From positions 1-22,886 of the forward strand of contig DAOVSY010000008.1 in assembly GCA_030633365.1 (NCBI GenBank): a stretch of DNA of 22,886 nucleotides, written 5' to 3'. The position numbers were made by a program, and so were the translations under genes. The DNA is from Spirochaetaceae bacterium (GTDB taxonomy: Bacteria; Spirochaetota; Spirochaetia; B11-G9). Below are positions 1-7,401 of this stretch, one piece after another; within the stretch, counting starts at the first letter, position 1, and the number at the start of each line of letters is the position of its first letter. Below the pieces are notes generated by a model. The model worked only from the letters and a program-made list of their open reading frames with translations. It made no database searches and was not told the DNA's origin.

Positions 1-42
1 AAAGTGTAATTATTTATATTAGATTTTTGGAGTTACTGTAAC

Positions 43-168
43 ATGGCTAGATATGCAGCTGCAGCAGTATTGGTTCTTGTACCTATAGTATGGGGTATGT
101 TAATGGTTCCAGTATTGGATTTTTTTGAAAAGAAAATATTTCTTCTAAAACAAAAGAATAATAGATAA
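43..168 (+). CDS. Small single-pass membrane protein (41 aa), unknown function
   Basis: I do not recognise a family. The frame is closed upstream by an in-frame TAA at 7-9, so the ATG at 43 is the first credible start. A GGAG at 29-32 lies 10 bases before it. The protein has one hydrophobic stretch (about residues 4-26, Ala/Val/Leu-rich, ending near a Pro-Val-Leu-Asp) and then a short basic tail rich in Lys, Gln and Asn, as expected for one helix with a cytoplasmic C-terminus. Its TAA stop (166-168) is one base before the ATG of the TauE/SafE permease at 170, so the two are almost certainly co-translated. By inference it is a small partner of the transporter. Coding status rests on the Shine-Dalgarno site, the spacing and the hydrophobic pattern, not on homology. 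Confidence 0.65.
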   Translation: MARYAAAAVLVLVPIVWGMLMVPVLDFFEKKIFLLKQKNNR

Positions 169-169
169 G

Positions 170-1084
170 ATGGCTGGTTTTATTCAATTTATTGCACCTG
201 AATTCAGTTCCTATTTAACAGGGCCTTTGTTTTTTATATTTCTTGCAGGTCTTGGTTTTATTATTGGAATACTTGCAGGCATTTTTGGAGTGGGAGGAGG
301 ATTTCTACTTGTTCCTCTAATGAATATCCTACTTGGAATACCAATTGAAATTGCAGCTGGAAGTGCAACCTGCTATATAATAGGAACAAGTACAACAGGT
401 GTAATTAAACATTACCATAAAGGTAATATGGAAATAAAAGCTGCTGTGTATATTTCCTTTGGCAGTATTTTTGGAGCAGTTAGCGGTGATATTCTTCAGG
501 ATCTACTGGTATTCCTTGCTGGTGGGAATAAAACTTTTTTTGAACAGATTATGCAGGGAGTTTTTGTCATCCTGCTTGTTTTAATTGCCTGGGTTATGTC
601 AAGAAAATCCAGTTATGATGAAAAATCTGATATTAGACCAGTAACATTTCTGCAGAAAATTAAAGTGGGCCCGGATACAGATCTTCCTTTGTCAAAACAA
701 ATTGGTGTAAATATTATTGGTTTATTTGGAATTGGATTTTCTGGTGGTCTTCTTACAGGATTGATGGGTGTTAGCGGAGGTGTTCTGTTTATGCCTATTC
801 TTGTACTTGGAGTTGGACTTGCACCTCATTTGGCTGTGGGAACAAGTTTGGCTGTTGTATTAGTAGGTTCAATATCTGCAGTTATAAAAAAGGGACTATC
901 CGGAGAAGGTAAGGTAAGTCTTCCTATCGCAATATCACTCCTTGCTGCAGGCGCTGTAGGCGTTCGAATAGGTATATCAATTAGTCATAAACTTCATGGA
1001 GAGAAATTAAAAAAATATTTTTCAATTATAGTTATACTTGCTGCAGTAATGGTTGCAGTAAAACTTATAACTTCTTTTAGTTAA
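170..1084 (+). CDS. TauE/SafE (TSUP) family membrane permease
   Basis: This 304-residue polytopic inner-membrane protein has the internal duplication typical of TauE/SafE carriers. The first glycine-rich signature is at about residues 36-49 (G-x-x-G-x-G-G-G-x-L-L-V-P) and the second at about 192-209 (G-x-x-x-G-x-x-G-x-x-G-G-x-L-x-x-P). Each is followed by the conserved small-residue helix around G-T-S. A hydrophilic loop of about 35 residues (144-178) separates the two halves. Family members export or import sulfite, sulfoacetate, taurine or other organic anions; the substrate cannot be read from this sequence. The start follows the small upstream membrane ORF by one base, which suggests translational coupling. 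The next gene, folP, starts 19 bases after the stop, so they may share a transcript without sharing a function. Confidence 0.9.
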   Translation: MAGFIQFIAPEFSSYLTGPLFFIFLAGLGFIIGILAGIFGVGGGFLLVPLMNILLGIPIEIAAGSATCYIIGTSTTGVIKHYHKGNMEIKAAVYISFGSIFGAVSGDILQDLLVFLAGGNKTFFEQIMQGVFVILLVLIAWVMSRKSSYDEKSDIRPVTFLQKIKVGPDTDLPLSKQIGVNIIGLFGIGFSGGLLTGLMGVSGGVLFMPILVLGVGLAPHLAVGTSLAVVLVGSISAVIKKGLSGEGKVSLPIAISLLAAGAVGVRIGISISHKLHGEKLKKYFSIIVILAAVMVAVKLITSFS

Positions 1085-1103
1085 TGAATAAAAGGATTAT
1101 TTT

Positions 1104-1937
1104 ATGAGGATTGGCAATTTGGTATTTTCCCCTCGGTCACGAACATATGTAATGGGTATTTTAAACATTACTCCTGATTCTTTTTCTGACGGCGGCAAAT
1201 ATTCTGTTTTAGACAATGCCGTTGGGCATGCAGTTTTAATGGAAGAGGAAGGCGCTGACATAATTGATGTAGGAGGTGAATCTACACGCCCCAATCATTT
1301 GTCTGTAAATACCGAAGAGGAAATTGCCAGAGTTATTCCTGTTATAAAGGAACTTGTAAAAGTTTTAAACATTCCTGTATCTATTGATACTTCAAAAGCT
1401 TTAGTGGCAAAAGAAGCTGTAAAAGCAGGTGCTTCTATGATAAATGATGTTTGGGGTTTTAAAAAAGATCCTGAAATAGCTGCTGTGGCAGCAGAAACAG
1501 GTGTAGCTTGCTGTCTTATGCACAACAGAGATAATACAAATTATAATAATTTAATTGTAGATATTAAAAATGAACTTATAGAAAGTATTAAAATAGCTTT
1601 GGGCGCGGGTGTAAAAAAAGATAAGATAATTCTTGATCCGGGAATTGGTTTTGGAAAAACTGTAGAACAAAATATTGAAGTTTTGTCAAAACTGTCTGAA
1701 ATAGTGGATCTGGGGTATCCAGTTCTATTAGGTACATCAAGAAAATCAATGATAGGTATTTCTCTTGATCTCCCTGTGGAAGAACGTCTTGAAGGTACTA
1801 TTGCGACAAATGTGATTGGAGTGAATAGCGGTTGTTCTATTATCAGGGTCCATGATGTTAAGGAAAATCTTCGTGCTGTAAGAATGACGGATATAATTAA
1901 TCATTACCGGTTAGATGGTAATAAAAATAATGGTTAA
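1104..1937 (+). CDS. folP: Dihydropteroate synthase
   Basis: This 277-residue TIM-barrel enzyme condenses p-aminobenzoate with 6-hydroxymethyl-dihydropterin pyrophosphate to make dihydropteroate in folate synthesis. The family motifs appear in order: MGILNITPDSFSDGG at residues 17-31, DIIDVGGESTRP at 52-63, SIDTSK at 93-98, INDVWG at 113-118, ILDPGIGFGKT at 176-186, the sulfonamide-region LLGTSRKS at 218-225, and IRVHDV at 257-262. Length is normal for the family. An AAGGA sits about 8 bases before the ATG. folK overlaps its 3' end, so the two sequential folate enzymes are made together. The motif set is complete and no key residue looks missing. Confidence 0.96.
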   Translation: MRIGNLVFSPRSRTYVMGILNITPDSFSDGGKYSVLDNAVGHAVLMEEEGADIIDVGGESTRPNHLSVNTEEEIARVIPVIKELVKVLNIPVSIDTSKALVAKEAVKAGASMINDVWGFKKDPEIAAVAAETGVACCLMHNRDNTNYNNLIVDIKNELIESIKIALGAGVKKDKIILDPGIGFGKTVEQNIEVLSKLSEIVDLGYPVLLGTSRKSMIGISLDLPVEERLEGTIATNVIGVNSGCSIIRVHDVKENLRAVRMTDIINHYRLDGNKNNG

Positions 1938-2463
1938 AAAAGAGGATAGAACAGAACTGCATACAGCATATATTGGTATAGGTTCAAATATTGGAGACCG
2001 GTTCAATAATATAAAAAATGCGGAATTGGAGATAAACAGTTCTGGTAATTCCAAAGTAGTTGAAATTTCAAAGATTTATGAAACAGAACCTGTAGGATAT
2101 CTTAATCAGGCAGAGTTTCTTAACTGTGTTTTTAAAATAGAAACTTATTTAGAACCTGTTCAGCTTATGAAATCTCTTATTAAAATTGAAAAAATTTTAA
2201 AAAGAGTAAGGGTTATTCACTGGGGGCCCAGAACAATAGATCTGGATATAATTTTTTATGATAATATAATATCAACTGCCAAAGATGCTTTAATTCCTCA
2301 TCCCAGAATGCACGAACGGATGTTTGTGTTAAAGCCCTTATGTGATCTGGATCCCTCGTATATTCATCCTGTTATAAATAAAAGCTGTATTCACATAGCA
2401 GAGAAACTTGAATCTGAACAGCCTTCACCCCTTGAGTGGGTCCCTCCTCCCATTAATTCTTAG
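1930..2463 (+). CDS. folK: 2-amino-4-hydroxy-6-hydroxymethyldihydropteridine pyrophosphokinase (HPPK)
   Basis: FolK transfers pyrophosphate from ATP to hydroxymethyl-dihydropterin, the step before FolP. Numbering from the ATG at 1930 (177 residues), the pterin-binding G-S-N-I-G-D is at 18-23, EPVGYLNQAEFLN at 54-66, the Mg-ATP-binding WGPRTIDLDIIFYDN at 98-112 with the two Asp at 104 and 106, and IPHPRMHERMFVLKPL at 122-137. I chose the ATG at 1930, giving an 8-base overlap with the folP stop. An in-frame ATG at 1915 would add five residues and overlap folP by 23 bases. Neither has a strong Shine-Dalgarno, which fits coupled translation. Its 3' end overlaps the convergent GtrA-like gene by 11 bases. 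Confidence 0.95.
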   Translation: MVKKEDRTELHTAYIGIGSNIGDRFNNIKNAELEINSSGNSKVVEISKIYETEPVGYLNQAEFLNCVFKIETYLEPVQLMKSLIKIEKILKRVRVIHWGPRTIDLDIIFYDNIISTAKDALIPHPRMHERMFVLKPLCDLDPSYIHPVINKSCIHIAEKLESEQPSPLEWVPPPINS

Positions 2464-2875
2464 TTTCAGTAAATATCAGCAGTTTTCGACTTAAGTAATT
2501 AAAGAAGAAAACTAAAGTGGCTGCAATCATACGGGATACCATGTAGTAAACTGCGAACTTATCTGTAAAAACCCATAGAAATAATATGTTTAATATACCG
2601 CCAATTATTCCAAGAAAGATAAAAAGTGCATATTCAAGAGATTTTCGTTGGATTCTGCGGGAACTGAATATCCATGAAACAGAAATAAAGTAGAGCAGAG
2701 TTGTCCCTGTAAGAAAACCAGCTGTGCCGCTAATTATATAGTGCAGGTGGAACTTCTCTACAAGTAATATTAGTATTAGAAAATCTGCTGCAAAAGCTAT
2801 TCCGCTGGAAAAAATAGATCTAAGGAGATGTATTTTTGAATTATCTGTTTTACCTATAATAATTTTTTTTAACAT
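2453..2875 (-). CDS. GtrA-like four-helix membrane protein
   Basis: This 140-residue protein has four predicted transmembrane helices at about 18-39, 46-66, 80-102 and 108-130, with a basic patch between helices 2 and 3 (S-S-R-R-I-Q-R-K) and the end signature F-F-F-N-Y-L-S-R-K-L-L-I-F. This is the pattern of the GtrA family (PF04138), small proteins thought to take part in moving or flipping polyprenyl-linked sugars for cell-surface glycans. The usual partner, a bactoprenol glucosyltransferase, is not in this window, so the substrate is unknown. The ATG at 2875 is preceded on the minus strand by an AAGGG about 8 bases away. The gene is monocistronic here and converges on folK with an 11-base overlap. 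Confidence 0.85.
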   Translation of the reverse strand: MLKKIIIGKTDNSKIHLLRSIFSSGIAFAADFLILILLVEKFHLHYIISGTAGFLTGTTLLYFISVSWIFSSRRIQRKSLEYALFIFLGIIGGILNILFLWVFTDKFAVYYMVSRMIAATLVFFFNYLSRKLLIFTETKN

Positions 2876-3077
2876 AAAGAACCCTTCTAATATAGATTAA
2901 TATACAGGAAATTTAGGTTTGGTAAAAGAAGTTTTTAAGTCATGGTTTATAATTTAAGAGTGTAATATATAATGTTGTAAAAAAATTTCCAATAAAATTT
3001 AAAATCAGGGTAGGTAATAATAAAAATTTATGTAAAAATGCAACAAGTAAATATAAATAAAATAATTATAACAGAAC

Positions 3078-3124
3078 AGGCTGGTCGTTCGTGAATTCAC
3101 TGCTCGCCTATGCGGCCAAAGGAG
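3078..3124 (+). promoter_or_regulatory. GC-rich leader with a perfect 10-bp palindrome and the iorA Shine-Dalgarno
   Basis: The intergenic stretch 2876-3130 is very AT-rich and holds several TATAAT-like words but no convincing -35/-10 pair. Its last 45 bases change abruptly to a GC-richer segment. It contains the perfect palindrome GTGAATTCAC at 3091-3100, flanked at a distance by AGGC (3078-3081) and GCCT (3106-3109), and ends in AAAGGAG (3118-3124), 6 bases before the ATG at 3131. The Shine-Dalgarno assignment is firm. A regulatory role for the palindrome is inference. Confidence 0.45.
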
Positions 3125-3130
3125 ATATTT

Positions 3131-4735
3131 ATGTCTGAAATTCTTGTCCTGGGTGATGAAGCTCTGGCCCTTGGTGCTATTGATGCTGGTATGGCTATTG
3201 CCTATGGTTATCCCGGTACACCCTCTACAGAAATTATTGAGTATATCCAGAGATATACAAAAAATAATGAAAGTGAAATAATTGCAAGATGGTGTTCGAA
3301 TGAAAAAACTGCCTATGAAGGTGCTGTAGGTGTTTCGTATGCAGGTAAACGGTCACTTGTTACTATGAAGCATGTAGGGCTTAATGTTGCTGCAGATGCT
3401 TTTATGAATTCCGCTCTTATAGAAATTAATGGTGGGCTGGTTATTGCTGTAGCTGATGATCCTGGAATGCATTCTTCTCAAAATGAACAGGACAGCAGAT
3501 ATTTTGCAGATTTTGCCAGAATTATGTGCTTTGAGCCAAGAAATCATCAGGAAGCCTATGATATGACAATAGAGGCTTTTCTAATTTCGGAGCTGTTTCA
3601 TATTCCTGTAATGTTAAAACTTGTTACAAGACTTTCACACTCCAGATCTGTTATAACAAGGGCGGAAAGTTTATCTATTCCGGATAAGGGAACTGCAAAA
3701 GATAAACTAAAATGGATGTCTCTTCCTGCTTTATCCAGAGTTAATTGGAAGAATCTTCTTGAACAACAAGTTGATTTTGAAGATTATTCAAATAAATCAA
3801 AATATAATAAATTATCTTTAAATAAAGATTTTACAAAATTTGGTGTAATTACTACTGGACTTGGATGTAATTACTATTTTGAAAATTTTGAAGATCTTCC
3901 CAATAAGCCCTCTCATCTTCACATTGGAGTTTATCCTGTACCTACCAGATTAGTTAAAGAACTGGCAGAAAATGTTGAAAGTCTGATAGTTGTTGAAGAA
4001 GGCTATCCTTTTGTAGAAAAAATGTTAAATGGTATAATTAAAGATACTTTACCAGTTCATGGAAAAATGGATGGGACCCTTTCTGAATTTGGTGAGCTCA
4101 ATCCTGATAATGTAAGAAAAGCTATTGGTTTGAAAGCCAGAGAAAATCAGGGTTCAAATTCTTCTTCTCTTCCTGGGAGACCACCTCAGCTTTGTGCAGG
4201 TTGCCCACATACAGATTCTTTTCATGCTTTAAATGTTGCCCTTGAAAACTATGATAATCATATAGTTACCGGAGATATAGGGTGTTATGCCCTCGGTGCG
4301 CTGCCACCTCATTCTTCTCTGGATGCACTTCTTTGTATGGGAGCATCAATTGGTATGGCCAGAGGAGCAAGTGAAGCAGGTAGGGAAAATGTTGTAGCAA
4401 GTATTGGAGATGGTACATTTCTCCATTCCGGTGTTACTGCATTAATTGATGCTGCTTCTACAAATACAAATATGACTCTGATAATTATGGATAACAGTAC
4501 TACAGCCATGACTGGAATGCAGGATACCATTATGACAAGCCCTATGATTAAAAATTTAGTCCTTGCCTGCGGTGTTGATCCTGATCATTTACGGGAGTTA
4601 AAAGTACTTTCAAAAAATCATGATGAAAATACAAATATTATAAAAGAAGAAATTGATTACAAAGGACTCTCTGTAATAATTACATTAAGAGAGTGCATTC
4701 ATGTAATAGGTAAAATACGCGGGGAGATAAAATAG
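3131..4735 (+). CDS. iorA: Indolepyruvate ferredoxin oxidoreductase alpha subunit (IorA), lacking the C-terminal ferredoxin domain
   Basis: IorA binds thiamine pyrophosphate and, with IorB, oxidatively decarboxylates aryl (or branched) 2-oxoacids to acyl-CoA. The start at 3131 (534 aa) is fixed by AAAGGAG six bases upstream; the ATG at 3110 lies before that site. The N-terminal pyrimidine-binding domain has the G-Y-P-G-T-P-S-T-E signature. The TPP half shows C-A-G-C-P-H at 355-360, GDIGCYALG at 381-389, and the Mg-TPP motif from GDGTF (426-430) to D-N at 454-455. Typical IorA proteins run on for another roughly 60-90 residues carrying two CxxCxxCxxxCP ferredoxin clusters. This one stops at the domain boundary, after a conserved-looking R-x-C-I-H and only 13 more residues. 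There is no CxxCxxC anywhere in it. iorB starts one base after the stop, so there is no room for a hidden continuation. Confidence 0.92.
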   Translation: MSEILVLGDEALALGAIDAGMAIAYGYPGTPSTEIIEYIQRYTKNNESEIIARWCSNEKTAYEGAVGVSYAGKRSLVTMKHVGLNVAADAFMNSALIEINGGLVIAVADDPGMHSSQNEQDSRYFADFARIMCFEPRNHQEAYDMTIEAFLISELFHIPVMLKLVTRLSHSRSVITRAESLSIPDKGTAKDKLKWMSLPALSRVNWKNLLEQQVDFEDYSNKSKYNKLSLNKDFTKFGVITTGLGCNYYFENFEDLPNKPSHLHIGVYPVPTRLVKELAENVESLIVVEEGYPFVEKMLNGIIKDTLPVHGKMDGTLSEFGELNPDNVRKAIGLKARENQGSNSSSLPGRPPQLCAGCPHTDSFHALNVALENYDNHIVTGDIGCYALGALPPHSSLDALLCMGASIGMARGASEAGRENVVASIGDGTFLHSGVTALIDAASTNTNMTLIIMDNSTTAMTGMQDTIMTSPMIKNLVLACGVDPDHLRELKVLSKNHDENTNIIKEEIDYKGLSVIITLRECIHVIGKIRGEIK

Positions 4736-4736
4736 T

Positions 4737-5318
4737 ATGGCTGATAAATATGATATAATTCTATCCGGAGTAGGTGGTCAGGGTGTTTTGTCTGTAGCTG
4801 CAGTAATATCTATCGCAGCTATGAAAGATGGATACACTCTTCGTCAATCTGAGGTTCATGGTATGGCTCAGAGGGGTGGAGCAGTTCTTGCACATATGAG
4901 AATTTCAAAGTCAAATATAGCTAGTGATTTAATTCCTAAAGGCAATGCCGATGTTGTTTTAAGTATGGAACCCATGGAAAGCCTAAGATATGTAGATTTT
5001 CTTAAACCTGAAGGGAGATTAATTTCCGCTGCCGCACCATATGAGAATATTCCGAATTATCCTGATCTTGATGGAATACATAATAAGATAAATAATCTTA
5101 AAAATAGTAAAATTATTGATGCTAAGGCGCTCGCAAAAGAAGCAGGTACAATGAAAGCAGTAAATATGGTTATGGTTGGAGCTCTTTCAGTTGAACTAGA
5201 TATTCGAAAAGAGAGTATAGTTGAGGCTGTAAAAGAAAAATTTGCATCCAAGGGTGAAAAAATAATTACGGCAAATCTGAAAGCACTTGAACTTGGACAG
5301 ATGTCTAACAACAATTAA
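4737..5318 (+). CDS. iorB: Indolepyruvate ferredoxin oxidoreductase beta subunit (IorB)
   Basis: This 193-residue gamma-type domain protein is the small subunit of the 2-oxoacid:ferredoxin oxidoreductase; it carries the domain that forms the CoA-binding side of the complex. The G-V-G-G-Q-G-V-L loop is at residues 11-18, followed by the hallmark S-E-V-H-G-M-A-Q-R-G-G-A-V near 38-50, and a C-terminal V-N-M-V-M-V-G-A-L. Length is normal. It contains no cysteine, so it cannot supply the iron-sulfur clusters missing from the neighbouring IorA. The ATG is one base after the iorA stop, with a GGGGAG about 12 bases upstream inside the end of iorA. acdA begins 4 bases (or 16) after its stop. Confidence 0.94.
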   Translation: MADKYDIILSGVGGQGVLSVAAVISIAAMKDGYTLRQSEVHGMAQRGGAVLAHMRISKSNIASDLIPKGNADVVLSMEPMESLRYVDFLKPEGRLISAAAPYENIPNYPDLDGIHNKINNLKNSKIIDAKALAKEAGTMKAVNMVMVGALSVELDIRKESIVEAVKEKFASKGEKIITANLKALELGQMSNNN

Positions 5319-5322
5319 GTGA

Positions 5323-6747
5323 ATGGAGAAAGCAGTGAATATAACTAAGGAGTTAGAACCTCTTTTTTATCCTGAATCGGTTGCACTTATAGGGGCATCT
5401 GGAAATCCTGCCAAGGTTGGAAATAGAATTCTTAAAGTTTTAATGAAAACAGTTAAAAACCTTTATCCCGTTCATCCGGTAGATAATGAAGTTTTAGGAT
5501 TGAAAGTAATAAACCATATAGAAGATCTTCCTGATAACATAAGTCTTGCAATTGTAACTATTAGTGCTGTTCCTGCAGTAAAAGCAGTCCGGTCCTGTGC
5601 TAAAAAAGGAATAAAGGTAATTGTTATTGTTTCCGGTGGTTTCGGAGAAATTGGTGGTGAGGGCAGTGTTCTTGAAGATCAGTTAAGGGATATTCATAAA
5701 GAATATGGAACAAGGATGCTTGGACCCAACTCTCTTGGAATATTCCTTCCCGAAACAGGTCTTGATACAATTTTTGTTGAGCATGGAGATAAAGCTCTTT
5801 CCGGAGGTGGTGGAATAGCTTTTATAACTCAAAGTGGTTCTGTGGGTACAGAAGCTCTTGGTCTTGCAAGTAACGCTGGTTATGGAATGAGAGCCTTTGT
5901 TGGTCTTGGGAATAAGGTTGAACTTACAGAAACGCATTTTCTTGAATATTTTTCTATGGATAAAAAAACAAACTGTCTGGCATTTTACAGTGAATCTATT
6001 GATGATGGTAAAATATTTCTTGAAAAAGCCAGAGAAGCTTCTAAGAAAAAAGCTGTAGTAATTCTTAAAGCAGGTAGAACAGAAGCAGGACAAACTGCTG
6101 TCAGCTCACATACAGGTAAACTTGCAGGATCTGATAATGTTGTAAATGGTGCTTTTCGCCAGTATGGAATTCAAAGAGCATATGATGAAGAGGAAATATG
6201 TGATGCTTCAAAATCTTTATCAATGATGAATATCCCAAAAGGGAATAGGGTTGCCGTTATAAGTGCTGCAGGTGGGTATGGTGTAATGTGCACCGACTAC
6301 ATAGAACAAAAAGATTCCAGAATTAAATTACATCTTGCAGAGTTTAGTAAAAATACTACGGATAGATTGAATGAGATAAATCTTCCTTTCGCATCAACCC
6401 ACAATCCTGTGGATATAACAGCCAGTGCAGATGATACTATTTATGTAGATACTCTCGATGCTGTTTTGAAGGATTCGGGGGTTGATATTGTCATTTGTCT
6501 CACTTTTTTTACTATACCTGCAGTAACAAAAGATCTTGTTAAAAAGATTTCTGAGAAAGCACTTGAATTTGATAAACCTGTAATTACTTTTGCTCAATAT
6601 GGTCCTTATACTTATAAGTATTTAAAACAATTTTATGACAGGGGATTAGTTGGTTTTTCATCAGTATACAGAACAGTACGATCAGCAAGATTTCTTGTAG
6701 AACGAGCAGATATTCTTAAAGCATTTGGAGAAGAAGATGAATATTAA
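5323..6747 (+). CDS. acdA: ADP-forming acyl-CoA (acetate-CoA) ligase alpha subunit
   Basis: The alpha subunit of NDP-forming acyl-CoA synthetase holds the CoA-binding and ligase domains; with AcdB it converts acyl-CoA + ADP + Pi to acid + CoA + ATP. Seen here are the CoA-binding Rossmann loop G-A-S-G-N-P-A-K-V-G at 24-33, the R-M-L-G-P-N-S-L-G at 131-139, the ligase-CoA loop T-Q-S-G-S-V-G near 169-175, and the phosphorylated-histidine motif S-S-H-T-G-K-L-A-G with His263. The 474 residues match the split alpha form. Two starts are possible: ATG 5323 has no good ribosome site, while GTG 5335 (four codons in) has GGAG 6-7 bases upstream. The true N-terminus may be the GTG. Downstream of iorAB, it points to ATP formation from keto-acid-derived acyl-CoA. 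Confidence 0.93.
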   Translation: MEKAVNITKELEPLFYPESVALIGASGNPAKVGNRILKVLMKTVKNLYPVHPVDNEVLGLKVINHIEDLPDNISLAIVTISAVPAVKAVRSCAKKGIKVIVIVSGGFGEIGGEGSVLEDQLRDIHKEYGTRMLGPNSLGIFLPETGLDTIFVEHGDKALSGGGGIAFITQSGSVGTEALGLASNAGYGMRAFVGLGNKVELTETHFLEYFSMDKKTNCLAFYSESIDDGKIFLEKAREASKKKAVVILKAGRTEAGQTAVSSHTGKLAGSDNVVNGAFRQYGIQRAYDEEEICDASKSLSMMNIPKGNRVAVISAAGGYGVMCTDYIEQKDSRIKLHLAEFSKNTTDRLNEINLPFASTHNPVDITASADDTIYVDTLDAVLKDSGVDIVICLTFFTIPAVTKDLVKKISEKALEFDKPVITFAQYGPYTYKYLKQFYDRGLVGFSSVYRTVRSARFLVERADILKAFGEEDEY

Positions 6748-7393
6748 ATCCTGGATTGGAGGTCTGAATATTCCTGGAAAACCTGATGAATGGGAAGTAA
6801 AGGAATTATTTAAAATCTATAATATAAATACTCCAAAAGGAGAGATCATTCGACCTGATGATGATTTTTCAGGAACTCATCTTGAGGAACCATATGTAGT
6901 TAAAGTCTGTGATCCAAAAATTCTACATAAAACAGATATAGGTGGAGTAAAATTAAATGTTCAGGATAATCTTGAAGAAATAATAACTCAAATGAAATCC
7001 GCTTTTCCTGGTAGTAATCTGTTAGTTGAAGAAATGGTTCCATATTCAGGTATCGAATTTATTATTGGCGCTCTTGTGGATCAGGATTTTGGGCCGGCTC
7101 TTATGGTAGGAGCCGGAGGTATTTTAACTGAGTTATATAAAGATGTAAAATTTAGACTTGCACCTATTAAAAGGGCAGAAGCTGTTAGAATGTTAAAAGA
7201 ATTAACTGTTGCAGATATTCTTCAGGGTTATAGAGGCAGTAACATGGAGTTACTCCCTTTGGCAGAGCTGATTGTTTCTGTGGGAGATCTGGTTAATGAT
7301 CTTGGAGACGTTTTTAGTCAGCTGGATATGAATCCAGTGGTATTTTCTGAAGGGGAATGGATTGCTCTTGATGGTATGGCAATACTAAAATAG
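6737..7393 (+). CDS. acdB: ADP-forming acyl-CoA ligase beta subunit (ATP-grasp)
   Basis: The beta subunit (218 aa) contributes the ATP-grasp domains that pass phosphate from the alpha-subunit histidine to ADP. Visible are P-Y-V-V-K-V at about 52-57, the second phosphohistidine motif H-K-T-D-I-G-G with His64, the V-E-E-M-V segment, G-A-L-V-D-Q-D-F-G-P-A-L-M-V-G-x-G-G, and the C-terminal D-M-N-P-V-V typical of the family. The ATG at 6737 has GGAG six bases upstream (6727-6730) and overlaps acdA by 11 bases; a TTG at 6725 would add four residues but sits before the ribosome site. It closes the four-gene operon, and the convergent yaaA ends 8 bases away. No obvious terminator lies in that gap. 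Confidence 0.93.
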   Translation: MNIKSWIGGLNIPGKPDEWEVKELFKIYNINTPKGEIIRPDDDFSGTHLEEPYVVKVCDPKILHKTDIGGVKLNVQDNLEEIITQMKSAFPGSNLLVEEMVPYSGIEFIIGALVDQDFGPALMVGAGGILTELYKDVKFRLAPIKRAEAVRMLKELTVADILQGYRGSNMELLPLAELIVSVGDLVNDLGDVFSQLDMNPVVFSEGEWIALDGMAILK

Positions 7394-7401
7394 AAATATC
7401 T

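Noticed and set aside
3110..3130. Upstream ATG at 3110 as the iorA start
   Set aside because: It would place the AAAGGAG ribosome site inside the coding region; the ATG at 3131 has ideal spacing and starts right at the conserved N-terminus.
4690..4740. Frameshift or sequencing error cutting off an IorA ferredoxin domain
   Set aside because: iorB begins one base after the iorA stop and matches its family from the first residues, so no stretch is left that could encode the missing domain.
5683..6093. Open minus-strand frame of 136 codons opposite acdA
   Set aside because: It is Cys/Phe/Ser-rich, antisense to conserved acdA motifs, and has no supporting signals.
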